Assembly (NCBI RefSeq): GCF_027579695.1
Contig: NC_083570.1
Coordinates: 4,867,001 to 4,931,000 of the forward strand
Source of the DNA: Neoarius graeffei
Lineage: Eukaryota > Chordata > Actinopteri > Siluriformes > Ariidae
Direction of reading: 5' to 3'
DNA length: 64,000 nt
The notes under the pieces: model-generated
The model's input: the letters and a program-made list of their open reading frames with translations, nothing else
Told to the model about the DNA's origin: nothing
The model's database searches: none
In this document: positions 12,483 to 23,300 of the stretch, in pieces
How positions within the stretch are numbered: position 1 is the first letter of the stretch
Layout of the letters: each line of letters starts with the position of its first letter
Position numbers and translations under genes: made by a program

Positions 12483-12847
12483 TAACTATGACCTGGCTGA
12501 ATGAGAATATTCACAGGCTCTGAGACATGCGGTACGTATACATACTGCTCAAGTTAGGAGTCTGAGTGCATTTCTACTCTCAGCCCCCTCTAATGATTGG
12601 AAATTGCATAGTGTAGCTTTGTGAAAACGTATTAACTTTGTATCTAAAGATGCTGTTTCACTGGCTTTAATGCCAACATTAGTTTTCTCTGGTTTGTGTT
12701 AAATGTTCTTCCAACAGATGCATCTTCAGAATCAACCCAGATCAAGGGACCAAAGTCTAGCGAAAAGCAAAGGGACGTCAGTATGCTGTCAACCCAAGGG
12801 TGCTGAGCCTCCTTTCCAAAATTGCCAATTTTGAATGGACAGAGTAA

Positions 12848-13435
12848 AAGGGTGAGATCACTACCTCACCAAACAAACACGTGTCCATGTGAATGCCAGG
12901 ACCAAAGGTTTCCAAGTAGAACAGTGCATTGAAATAAGTTGATGAATGTTATTGAAGTGTTAATTCATTTGAGACAAACTTTTTGTAAGCACAGCCTTTT
13001 TCTATATATTGTTTCGGTTTTTTTTTTAACTTGCAATAGATTAAAGATTTCTGTTCTCAGTGTCTCACTCTGCGGCTGGCGTGTTGTTAGATATAAGGTG
13101 CATCAGACTTGTTCATGTGTTGTGCCTATTTGGCACACAAATTGAAGCTTCAATTTGGAGGCCCTTCATTCAAAAGAGCACTCTGGGGGTTCATGATGCC
13201 CTTATCATTAAGTGTAAATGCATTGATGAATGTTTGAATAAAACATTCAACAGCAAGAAGCTAATCGTTGTTGCTACTTCTTGCCTGGACGATTGCAATC
13301 CTTTTCCCTGACTTTGCCTTTCCTCATTTTATTTTTGTCAGATTCATTGGCATTATATCCAGAATTACAGTTTGAATATTAAAGTATAAGTCTACACCAG
13401 CACTTTTATACATACAAGTACTAGTGAACAAGATT
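12848..13435. other. Flank of the decayed gene, nothing recognised
   Basis: AT-rich sequence after the pseudogene's terminal TAA. An AATAAA at about 13239 could have served as its polyadenylation signal. No other feature is visible. Confidence 0.35.
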
Positions 13436-13760
13436 GTGAATAAGATTTACCTTAACATTACAGAGAAAAATATCAGTAGGGACATGCATGTAAATCTTTT
13501 ATATAATGAGCTACATATTTAATTAGTTTGAATGTAACAATATAGATATAAAACTAATCTTTACCTAATAATTACAGAGAAAAACGTTAGGTTGTTAGTG
13601 TGGACATAAACCTTTATATAAAAAGCCACATTTAATTACAGGTTGACTGTATAATTACATGCAAATATAAAAAGATTTACCTTAAAATTACAGAAATGTT
13701 AATATTGTTAGTATGTACAAACTTTAATATACCAGGTTACATATTTAATTACAGTCATTT
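13436..13760. repeat. Degenerate tandem repeat, about 3 units
   Basis: Three diverged units of roughly 100-115 bp follow one another. Each has the order TTTACCTTAA/TAATTACAGA, then a TTAG(T/G) stretch, a TATA-rich segment and ACATATTTAATTA. The units are visible at about 13445, 13555 and 13675. The array is AT-rich and non-coding. Confidence 0.5.
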
Positions 13761-14049
13761 TACATGAATTTGTATGTAATTTAAGAGAACTGAAGATCAT
13801 GTAAAATGAATATTGTATTTTTCTGTAAAAGAGATGTAGTTTATCATTAGTCATAATACTTAGAATATCAGATGGATTGATTTACAGAATGTCTAATTTT
13901 AGTTTTGTACATTATTTTTAAAGAACAGGAAAACTGCTGTAAATTAGTCATACTGTAAAATTAGGTTTTTTAGTGTTCCTCATATCTGGGAAATTTAATA
14001 ACTTATTACAGAATGGTGAATTTTGTGATCAGGTTAAGTCTCTTCAACC

Positions 14050-15672
14050 TCCAAAATGAGGTCAAAATAGCAATTGGCATGGGTAAAAAAAACTTTCACG
14101 GATAAGGAAACAAGAACAAAAGGATCTGTTTGATAAAATTAATACATTAGTAAATAACACACAACTATCCTTAGAAAACATTTAAGAATTAGTCACTGCA
14201 GTCTCAACTAGACGAAATGTAAACAATAAAGGCAAATGGAGCTTCCACTCGATCAAGAGCTGGATGGATCGAACAGGGTGAAAAAAGTTCATCGTATTTC
14301 TTCAGACTTGAAAAACAGACAAACTCAGAAAAAATGAGTAAGCTTATGACCAATGATAATATAATAGATCAGAAATGAGTACGGGATGAAATTTGGCTTG
14401 TTTATTGTAACTTAAATTTAAATCAGAATGTGACGTCTTATTTTATCCCATCAATGATGACCTCAAAAAACTGGATGAAGACAAACATACACTTGATGAG
14501 GAATGAACTATAACAGGAATTGAAATTGCATTAAAACAAATGAAAAATGGTAAATCACCAGGAATCGATGGCTTAACATCTGAATTTTTAAAATACTTTT
14601 GGGTGGATATTAAAAAAATATATTATATAGAGCATTTTTAGAATGCATTCACAAAGGATGTTTATCCCCAACGATGAAGACAGGCTTAATAACCTTGCTA
14701 CCAAAACCCAAAAAAGACTTGTTGGTTGACAACTGGAGACCTATAACCTTACTATACAATGATTATAAATTACTTGCCTTAGTATCTGCTAATCGTTTAA
14801 AGCGTGTACTTGTAAAACTTGTCGACGAATATCAATCAGCCTTCATGAAGGGAAAATATATTCAAAACCACGTCCGACTGATTCTGGATATGATTGATTA
14901 CCAATCAATTATTCAATCAGTCTCGTTTTATTTCTAGACTTTTTCAAAGCATTCAACACTGTGGAGCACAATTTTATGTTTATAAAACTCAAATCTTGGA
15001 TTTGGAAAAGGGCTATGCAAGGTTATTAAAATATTTCACAATTATATTTATAGTTATATCTCCCGTAACCCTGGAATGGCACCAAAATTTAAGATTTTAC
15101 GTGGAATCAGACAAGGCTGCCCAATTTCACCAAAATTATGTCCACAAATGCGGGCGTACTTAACCTTGTGGAATAATAGAACCATTACTATTAATAGGAA
15201 GACTTTATTTCAACAAGAATGGAATGATAAAGTTTTAGATATTACTGGTCTAATGGATGAAAATGGACATTTAATGCAATTTAATTCGTTTGTAAAAAAG
15301 TTTCATTTAAAATGTGTCTAAAGAGAATTTAATCAAATTTGTAGAGCTATTCCACCTCCCTTAAGGTTCACGATAAAAAATACCGTTGAATATTCAAAGG
15401 TGTCGGTCAAACTGCCTGAATTGAAAATCGGTGAATTGGAAATTGGTGAAAAATCTAATAAAGGAATTAGAAATATTTTAAAATGGAAGCTATTCCCTGA
15501 TTTAAAAAAAAAAAAAAGAATAACTGACGATGGAGGAACGCTAACAAATACACACTGTAGTTTTCTTAGATGGCCAATTTCACCCACAGTGAAAGAAATT
15601 CAGTTTAAAATACTGAACAATATTTATCCAGCTGCTGAAACTCTCAGGAAAAGGTTGAATTTGCTTCTGTCT
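14050..15672 (+). repeat. L1/Tx1-like LINE ORF2 remnant in the finTRIM-B flank
   Basis: Longer sister of the LINE at 1-2732 and without the Tc1 insertion. Readable ORF2 pieces in order are: SWMDR-type linker near 14260, KSPGIDGL, ITLLPKPKKD, YQSAFMKGKYIQNHVRL, the RT motif RGIRQGCPISPK (15092-15127), then the C-terminal IINRKTLFQQEW region and YPAAETLRKRLNLL. Frames shift several times and the sequence jumps from the RT core to the C-terminal region, so a large internal part is missing. Inactive. Confidence 0.75.
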
Positions 15673-16371
15673 GACAATGAGTTCAGCACAGAAACTCCAT
15701 CACTGGGGGAAACTTTATTCTCCTGTGCTCTTATCTTTTATTCTGCAAAGCTTTGATTGTAATATTTGAATAAAAATCCCAAACTCACAGATAAAGCTGG
15801 ATTTATAAGGTTCTATCTGCGGGCCAATCATCATCCAGGCTGAATATGGGATGAACACGACATCGGCAGCCTGAACCGATCATGTACTGGATGTTCTAAT
15901 GGAGTTTAAATATTGTTCAATGTTTTACAATCAAATCTCAGGGTTTAGAAACAACTTCAGATTTGAAAAAGTGAATGTGGATTTTACATCTTAGAACACA
16001 AGCAGAAAAATCAAATTCATTCCAAAAGTGATGTTTTATTTTTATATAGTGTGACCTGAACAGGTTTAAAATGTTGTTCTGTTCTGGCTTTATTACTGTT
16101 TATTAGTTATTTAATGAGACGCTGCTTAATATGAAACAAACACAACTTTATAATGCGAAGGTCATGAGATCATTTTCTTTTTAAATTTGACGAGTTTCTT
16201 GTCTGACAGTTAATTTTTAACATTTCCTTTTGAATTATTTTAAATTATTCATCTGTTTGAATTTAAATATTAAAATGAGTGTTTTTGTGTAGCTGGATTG
16301 TGTTCTAGTGAAACAGACGACTGAGCAACAACGTGGCAACATGCAGGAATTTTACAGAAAACACTACACAC
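15673..16371 (-). other. finTRIM-B 3' flank (duplication unit)
   Basis: Non-coding, matching 2733-3441 and 47637-48348 almost base for base. It lies after the stop of finTRIM-B on the minus strand. Confidence 0.6.
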
Positions 16372-16895
16372 TTATTCTGGATCACACAATCTCACTGGAG
16401 AATCCAAGTCAACCCCAAACCCAGCGTATAGAGTCTGAGTGAATGTGGTGTGGACTCTGTGGAGGAGCTTCATCGTGTCAGAGACGCTGTAGAAGGACAG
16501 AGTTCCTGCACTGTGATCCACATACACTCCTATTCTGGAGGCTGATGGAACTCTGAGATCAGTCTTAATGCTGTTGTGATAGAAAGAGAGAGAAGAAGAA
16601 CACCGCAGACTCCAGGACTGATTGTTGAGTCCAAACAGACACTCATCACCCCGTCCTTTCCTGCTGATGTCTTTATATGAGACTGATATGGACACACCAG
16701 CACCGCTCCGCTCCACCTCCCAGTAACAGCGTCCACACACACTCTCCTTACACAACACCTGCCACCAGTAATCAAATCTCTCTGGATGATCAGAGTAACG
16801 CTGCTCTCTCTCACTGCCTCTCACCGCTCTGTTCTTCTCAGACAGAATGAGGCGACGATGTGCCGTGTTGGGATCCAGAGTCAGATAACAGAAAT
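16372..16895 (-). CDS. finTRIM-B exon 6, PRY-SPRY (B30.2)
   Basis: The exon opens after TTTTAG with the [12 protein letters not shown] motif of PRY, followed by CYWEVERSG and AGTLSFYSV of SPRY, and ends in LCDPE-stop. The first base pair completes a Tyr codon split with exon 5. Compared with copies A, C and D, the differences gather at SGAGVSISV, after NNQSW, and just before the C-terminus. In TRIM proteins these positions correspond to the loops that bind targets. Confidence 0.88.
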
Positions 16896-18433
16896 CTAAA
16901 ATAAAAGAGAAAAACAAACTGAACAATGTGAACATGAATATCCGCGCTGGGGGCGTGGTCACGAAAACAGCAGTTCGGTTGCAGTGAAAACTTTTCTCTG
17001 TAGAACCCTGTCACTCCCCCCCTCCCCCCACTCTGGGCTCAAGAACACAATAGGGCAATAATATAACAACCAATCAGAATTCAGATACATCCTGTTGCCA
17101 ACTAAAACAGTGTTGCCAAATTGGGCGGGTTTGACGTTTTTTCGGCGGGTTTTTATCAGATGTTTATAAACATTTTGCACGAATGTTCTGTGTGAGAATG
17201 CAGCCAGAGACACTTCTACAGCCTTAGAAGGACTTTGATGCAGCGCATTCTATGTACTCTCTCCGTCCACTAGTCTCCATCCAATCCAATCCATATTAAA
17301 CACTTCTGTGACCCAATCAGAGATCGCGGGCATCACACGACACAGAGACCTAGTTTACCCAGCACCCCTTAGGTATTTTAAACAACCAAAATCCAGCATT
17401 GGCTTAAATTGACCATTAACAATAAACAATCTCATTAAGTATTATTTAAACAAAAAATGTCGATGTAACTGTAAGACTAATATGAATGTGTGTAATGTAG
17501 TGCAGAAACTGAACTCATAAACTAGTAAATAAGAATGACGCAATCCATTCTCCATTTTCTCTTCTCATGTTACATTCAGCCATGCATCGCAGCCTCACTT
17601 TTTTTTAAATTGAAGTATATAAAACAGGTACAATCTAACAAATCCACAAAAATCAGGATAACAGATGAAGAAAATACATGGATGTAGACAAAAATAAATT
17701 AAGCAGAATAACTAGGCCTATAAAATTAATAAAACAAACAGGATAAAAAGATAAATAAAAATAAATAACCGCAGCAATGCAGATGTTAGGTATGCATCGT
17801 AGCCTAACATAGCCTACATAATATTATGCGTGTGCGCCACCTACTGGTGCATGTAGGATTCAGAACACAGCAGATGATTGCAGAGTTATAATCTGATTGA
17901 ACCACACGGAGCCGAGTACCAGACAGCAGATTCTTCACCTCCAGCACTGACGGGCTCATGCTGCTATTTGTTCGATTTACAAATAGTATACTGGACTTTA
18001 GCTGCATATTTTTACTTTACAAGATAGGCATCAAGTCCATTTTACATTTTAGGCGGTTTTAAGTGCATGTTGGGGGGTTTCGAACATATTTTGGCTGGAA
18101 AACGTCAGCAGTATCTGGCAACCCTGAAGTAAAATTGTAACCTGTCAAAGTTCTCGAGCCCTCGTGCTGTTTTACCGTTAGATCAATCACATATCAGCTT
18201 AAACTAGCATTCTAAAACTAGTTAAAGATCCCACAGAAGAGAGCGACTCCCCCTGCCAGCCTCATGGAACGCAGTGTTTAAGGCTCCGGATGGGTTTTAT
18301 TTCCATTTATGAGGGAAAGGAACATACACCCTCCCGACAGTCAGTGCGCTATTCGCTTGGAAAACATATTTGCAAATTGGTAGAATGAGTTCATCATCAC
18401 ATGCAAGATTTGCAGTTAATCAAATGGATTTCA

Positions 18434-18469
<36 letters not shown>

Positions 18470-20310
18470 TGAATTACTACAGTTCTGAACTTCAAATGTT
18501 AAAAGTCTGGCCTTTGGAGAGATGATGGAGACTCTTTTGGTGGAACACAACGGAGCAAAATATTGTGACCCTCTAATGTTGACCTGAAGTTGGCACCACT
18601 GGGGGTTGGCATTGGGTTTTTGTCCCCACCAATGTTAATACCAAACCTACGCCCTTGCCTACATGTTATCTCGTTCTAATTGTTGTGACTTTTATCCAAA
18701 TGACAGCTGGCAATACGTTGTTACTTTGCACTTTTTGTTGATCTGGGTACTAATCTTTGAGAAACTGGATTGGCAGAATGTTGCCTGTGAAGAAAAGAAT
18801 GTCTTTTTATTACCCTGTGCCAAGTTAATATTCACTTCAGTGCAATTTTTAAGAGCCATAAATTGTATTTTATTTATTGTTTTTGTTGTGAGTGGTTTTG
18901 TTTGATTGTTGTTTTATTTCTTTAGCTTATTTATTTAGATTTATTTTTTACGTTCCACTGTTGAATTGAATAAGTTGACTGAATTAAAAAGTTTACTGTC
19001 CTATGAAAGGGTGTATTTGCATGATCATTATTATTTTACTAGTGGCATAAAATTGTCTTGAAAAGACGTCAACAATAATATCGTTTATCGCAATAATTTC
19101 TGACACAATGTATTGTCCAACAAAATTTGTTATCGTGACAGGCCTAGAAGTGTGTGTGTGTGTGTGTGTGTTAGATGTACATTTCAGAAACTCTTCTCTG
19201 CTCTGTGGTTCTGGTCCTGAAATGATCTGAACTGCTGCAGCTGTGGAGAGAAAAATGGAAACATGAGTTTGTGTAAAAGATGGAAAGAGTTTAAAGTGAT
19301 CCAGTCAGTTTATTCATTTTAAATCAGTGTTTTAGTTCAAAGTGTCGGGTGAATAAAGTGTCTGCAGAAAAGAAAGCAGGAGCATCGCTAAGAAATAACA
19401 CATCACTGTGTTTCTCCAGCAGGAACAGCTCCTCTTACCATGTGGAGGGATTTTGTTGAATTCCTCCTCACAGAATTCCTCGAGTCTCTTTTTCAGATCT
19501 GAGAGAGAATTCCTCACTCCATCAAATGAGAGATGTTGATGGACAGTGACTCTGGATGTGTGAAACGATGGTCTTTTCCATGGAGGAGAGCGACGTCCAG
19601 AAGCTAAAACCTACAGAAAGCAAATGAAATGTAAAACCCACTTGTGATGTCAGACAGGGACATTTATTGTTCCCTTAATGAGAGGTGTTTTAGAGAGTGT
19701 GTGAGGAACAGCTGGCTCTGTAGATCAGACAGTGAGTGTTACCTGGAGGAAATGGATGTGATCGTGTGTGTGTGAAAGCTGCTCCAGCTCAGTGACTCTC
19801 CTCTGAAGATCAGCAATCTCCTGCTCCAGTTGCTCCAGGAGTCGTTCAGCTCGACTCAGTTCAGCCTTCTCCTGATCTCTGATCAGCTCCGTCACCTCCC
19901 AGCGCTTTTTCTCCATGGAGCTGATCAGCTCAGTAAAGATCCTCTCACTGTCCTCCACTGCTGTCTGTGCACTGAGCTGTTAGGACACACACACACACAC
20001 ACACACAAGATTTAAAGCTCATCTATCATTCCCTCTCTTACTGGGACTGTAAATGACTCGTTGTCCATGTTGTGTGTGTTTCTAGGAGCAGCTCTGTCTC
20101 TGCTCACTGCTCACCTTTATAGTGTTCACAGCCTGTTTCAGCTCCTGCACCTTCTTCTGCTTCTCCTGGATTCTCTGCTGGGATTTCATCTGCTCCTCCT
20201 TTAACTCACTCTGAGGACAAATAAAATACATTCAGCTTTTTATACAGTACGAGCGAACTGGTTCCATATTAATGTCAGTTCAAAGTACATTCATGTTTTG
20301 CTCTGAAGGT

Positions 20311-20368
<58 letters not shown>

Positions 20369-23300
20369 AATGTTCACTAACTGATCTGGGTTGGGTTTCC
20401 CGAAAGCCTCTTAAGGCCAAGAGAGTTTTAAATGACCTCTTAAGATCCATCATCAAGCTAACGTGGTTTTCCCGAACAACATCGTAGCACAAGTCGTCCT
20501 TTAGTTTGCTCGGAATTTACGAGAGACCCGGAGCACTCGTTCAAAACAAAGAGCGACTCGCTCGCTGCCGAATCCACAGAATGCGCATGCGGCTCTGAGG
20601 GACTCTCACAGTCAGCGGGGGAAACTGGGGTTGAATCTGCTGCTGGTGTTCAATTAGTTTTCTTCTACATTGCAAGGACATTGAGTTAATTATCAGAGGT
20701 GGACAGTAACGAAGTACATTTACTTGAGTTCTGTACTGAAGTACACTTTTTGAGTATCTGTACTTTACTTGAGTATTTTTTTTTGGAAACTTATGACTTT
20801 AACTTCACTACATTTGAAAGACAAATATTGTACTTTTTACTCCACTACATTTCTATCAAGGTCCTCGTTACTCGTTACTATGAAGCAGCTTTGAAAGTGG
20901 ATGTTTTTTCTTTTCTTTTCTAAAGCGTGATTGGTTTTTCCGCAGGTGACACTGAGACAGTCTATCAGTAATCACTAGGGTCACGTCACGTCCATAGACT
21001 GGATAAAATCAAGATCAATGATTTCTCCGCAGCATTATTTAACACGATCAGTTGATGGCAGGATGGAAGGAGGCGGTTCTTCTGGGGAATGCACACACCC
21101 ACGGTTCTATAGCTAGAACCCATGGTTCAGTTTTCTGAAAGGAATAAAGAGTCGTTTCATTTTAAATGTTAGCTTTGTTTGTCTAAAATGGAGCACATCA
21201 CAGCCTACAGAAACTCGCTGTCTGACCTGCGGAAGCATATTGAGGAATATAAACGTTTTATTCCAAGAGAAAGCTTGCAGTGAAGTTGTCTGTGCTTTAG
21301 AGCTCGCGATAACGTTGCAATCGCTACACAGTCTGATTAGTCAAATGACTTTCTGTGGATTTGCCAAGTTGCCATAGTCTTGTCCACGGCTAATGTTTAC
21401 ACATAGCTAGTTAACTTGGACACTGTTAGTTATGTCCAATATGATTGCCTTCAGGGACGCGAGCTACAAAGACGCTCTTTGTCCTGTTGCTCTTTAGACT
21501 CCTTCTTACGAGTGAGTTCGGGAAAAGCACGTACAGAGACAACGTTCATTCCTTAAGAGAGTCTCTCAACTCTCTCTTTTGGTCTGAGGGGCACCGTTAT
21601 CAGGAAACTCACCCCGAACCAGATTACCACCATCACTGAAGATAAATTTAACACTCTGTTCACCAGAACACAGACAATTTTAATCAGCTTTTACAGAATC
21701 CTTCTGATTGAGACACTCCAGGGCTTTACATTAGCACCCGCCCACCCACCAAATGCAGGTAAAATTCGGCTTTGGCGGGTAATAACTTTAGTCTCACTAG
21801 CCACTTTGGCGGGTGGTTTATTCTGTGGTATGACAATATATTTTAATTGTAGTTTTCTCTGAAGGCATCTGATATAATAAACGCATTGCAATGTAATATT
21901 ACGCGCCTACAACTCCCATGAGCACCTGCATAAACATTCTGACACAACATGTTAGAATTGTTTAGAGCGTCTCAGATAAAAATCAATGATACGGTAACCT
22001 GCGGTTAATGAACGAAGCAACAAAGTTGCTGACGACTGACAAGCGCACTATGTGGCGGCATATAGCTGGAGTTTCAAACCCTGCTGCTCAGGGAAAAAGG
22101 GGCAGAGATGCGCAGGGCCGGAGCAGCTTTTTAAAATCACCGAGGTCCGTGATGCGCAAAGCTCATGCCGAAAAATGTTCACCATATTTAAATGAGAGGG
22201 GTGAATTACACGTCACACAAGAGATCTATTCCTGAAATTACTCTTAATGGTGTTTGAACCGAATATCATCAGTTTTGAAAAAAAAAATCATGTACAGTGG
22301 TGCTTGAAAGTTTGTGAACCCTTTAGAATTTTCTATATTTCTGCATAAATATGACCCAAAACATCAGCTTTTCACACAAGTCCTAAAAGTAGATAAAGAG
22401 AACCCAGTTAAACAAATGAGACAAAAATATTATACTTGGTCATTTATTTAATGAGGAAAATGATCCAATATTACAGATCTGTGAGTGGCAAAAGTATGTG
22501 AACCTCTAGGATTAGCAGTTCATTTGAAGGTGAAATTAGAGTCAGGTGTTTTCAATCAATGGGATGATAATCAGGTGTGAGTGGGCACCCTGTTTTATTT
22601 AAAGAACAGGGATCTATCAAAGTCTGATCTTCACAACACATGTTTGTGGAAGTGTATCATGGCATGAACAAAGGAGATTTCTGAGGACCTCAGAAAAAGC
22701 GTTGTTGATGCTCATCAGGCTGGAAAAGGTTACAAATGTTAGGACTAGGACTGTTTTGGCCTCTAGAGGCCGCTGTTCTTTCCTTTTCATGTCATGTTTA
22801 TTTTGACCTCTAGAGGCCGCCACTGTTCCTGTGTTTTGTGTTGTGTTAATTGCCTGTTTAGTCCTGATTATCTTCATCTGTGTTCAATTTAGTTTGTGTA
22901 TTTATACCCCCTGAGTTCAGTCCTCTTGTCACGGAGTCTTTGTGCTGTTATGTTTATCTCCAGTTTCCTCTGTACCGGGTTCTTTGTTTTGCACTTTGCT
23001 TTTCTTTTGGACTTAAGTATTCACTGTGTTTTTGGATCTGAGCTTTTGCATTTTTGCCTTTTCCTTTTTGGACTTTGAACTTTTGGATTTTTTTTATTTT
23101 TTCCCTTTGTCTCCCCAGTGTTGGATTATACTCTTTGTTTTTTTGTTGTTTTTTGTTTTGCCCTGGATTGTATATAGTGTATATAGTATAAATAAACCTT
23201 TTGATATTTTTTCTACTTCTGCCTCACGCCTCTGCATTTGAGTCATCCCCCTGGTGGCCTAGTGGGGGTTTGCTGGATTATCACACCAACGAACCAGGTT

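Larger units (their letters stand above)
6695..12847 (+). pseudogene. Decayed C2H2 zinc-finger / SAM-domain gene of a fish multigene family
   Basis: Exon-like blocks occur in order on the plus strand: four C2H2 fingers (for example CHSCGVSL, then C-x4-C-x12-H-x3-H units) at 6710-7019 and 7992-8075; a downstream region to 8512; a middle block at 8519-8935; a block at 8940-9380 (KDDKKVCFLVTPY); a SAM-like exon at 9475-9684; then blocks at 10880-11330, 11340-11800, 12050-12250 and 12715-12847. From memory these resemble proteins annotated in fish as SAMD3-like, but this is family-level recognition only. Damage is clear: a hAT splits the fourth finger, a frameshift/deletion follows residue run NFAYLSG near 8505, CGA has become TGA near 11312, and TAG interrupts the last exon near 12762. 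A non-functional gene. Confidence 0.65.

Noticed and set aside
22896-23241. Hydrophobic short frames in both LTRs, looking like membrane peptides
   Set aside because: Thymine-rich LTR sequence gives Phe/Leu/Val runs; frames have no start context and lie in U3/R.
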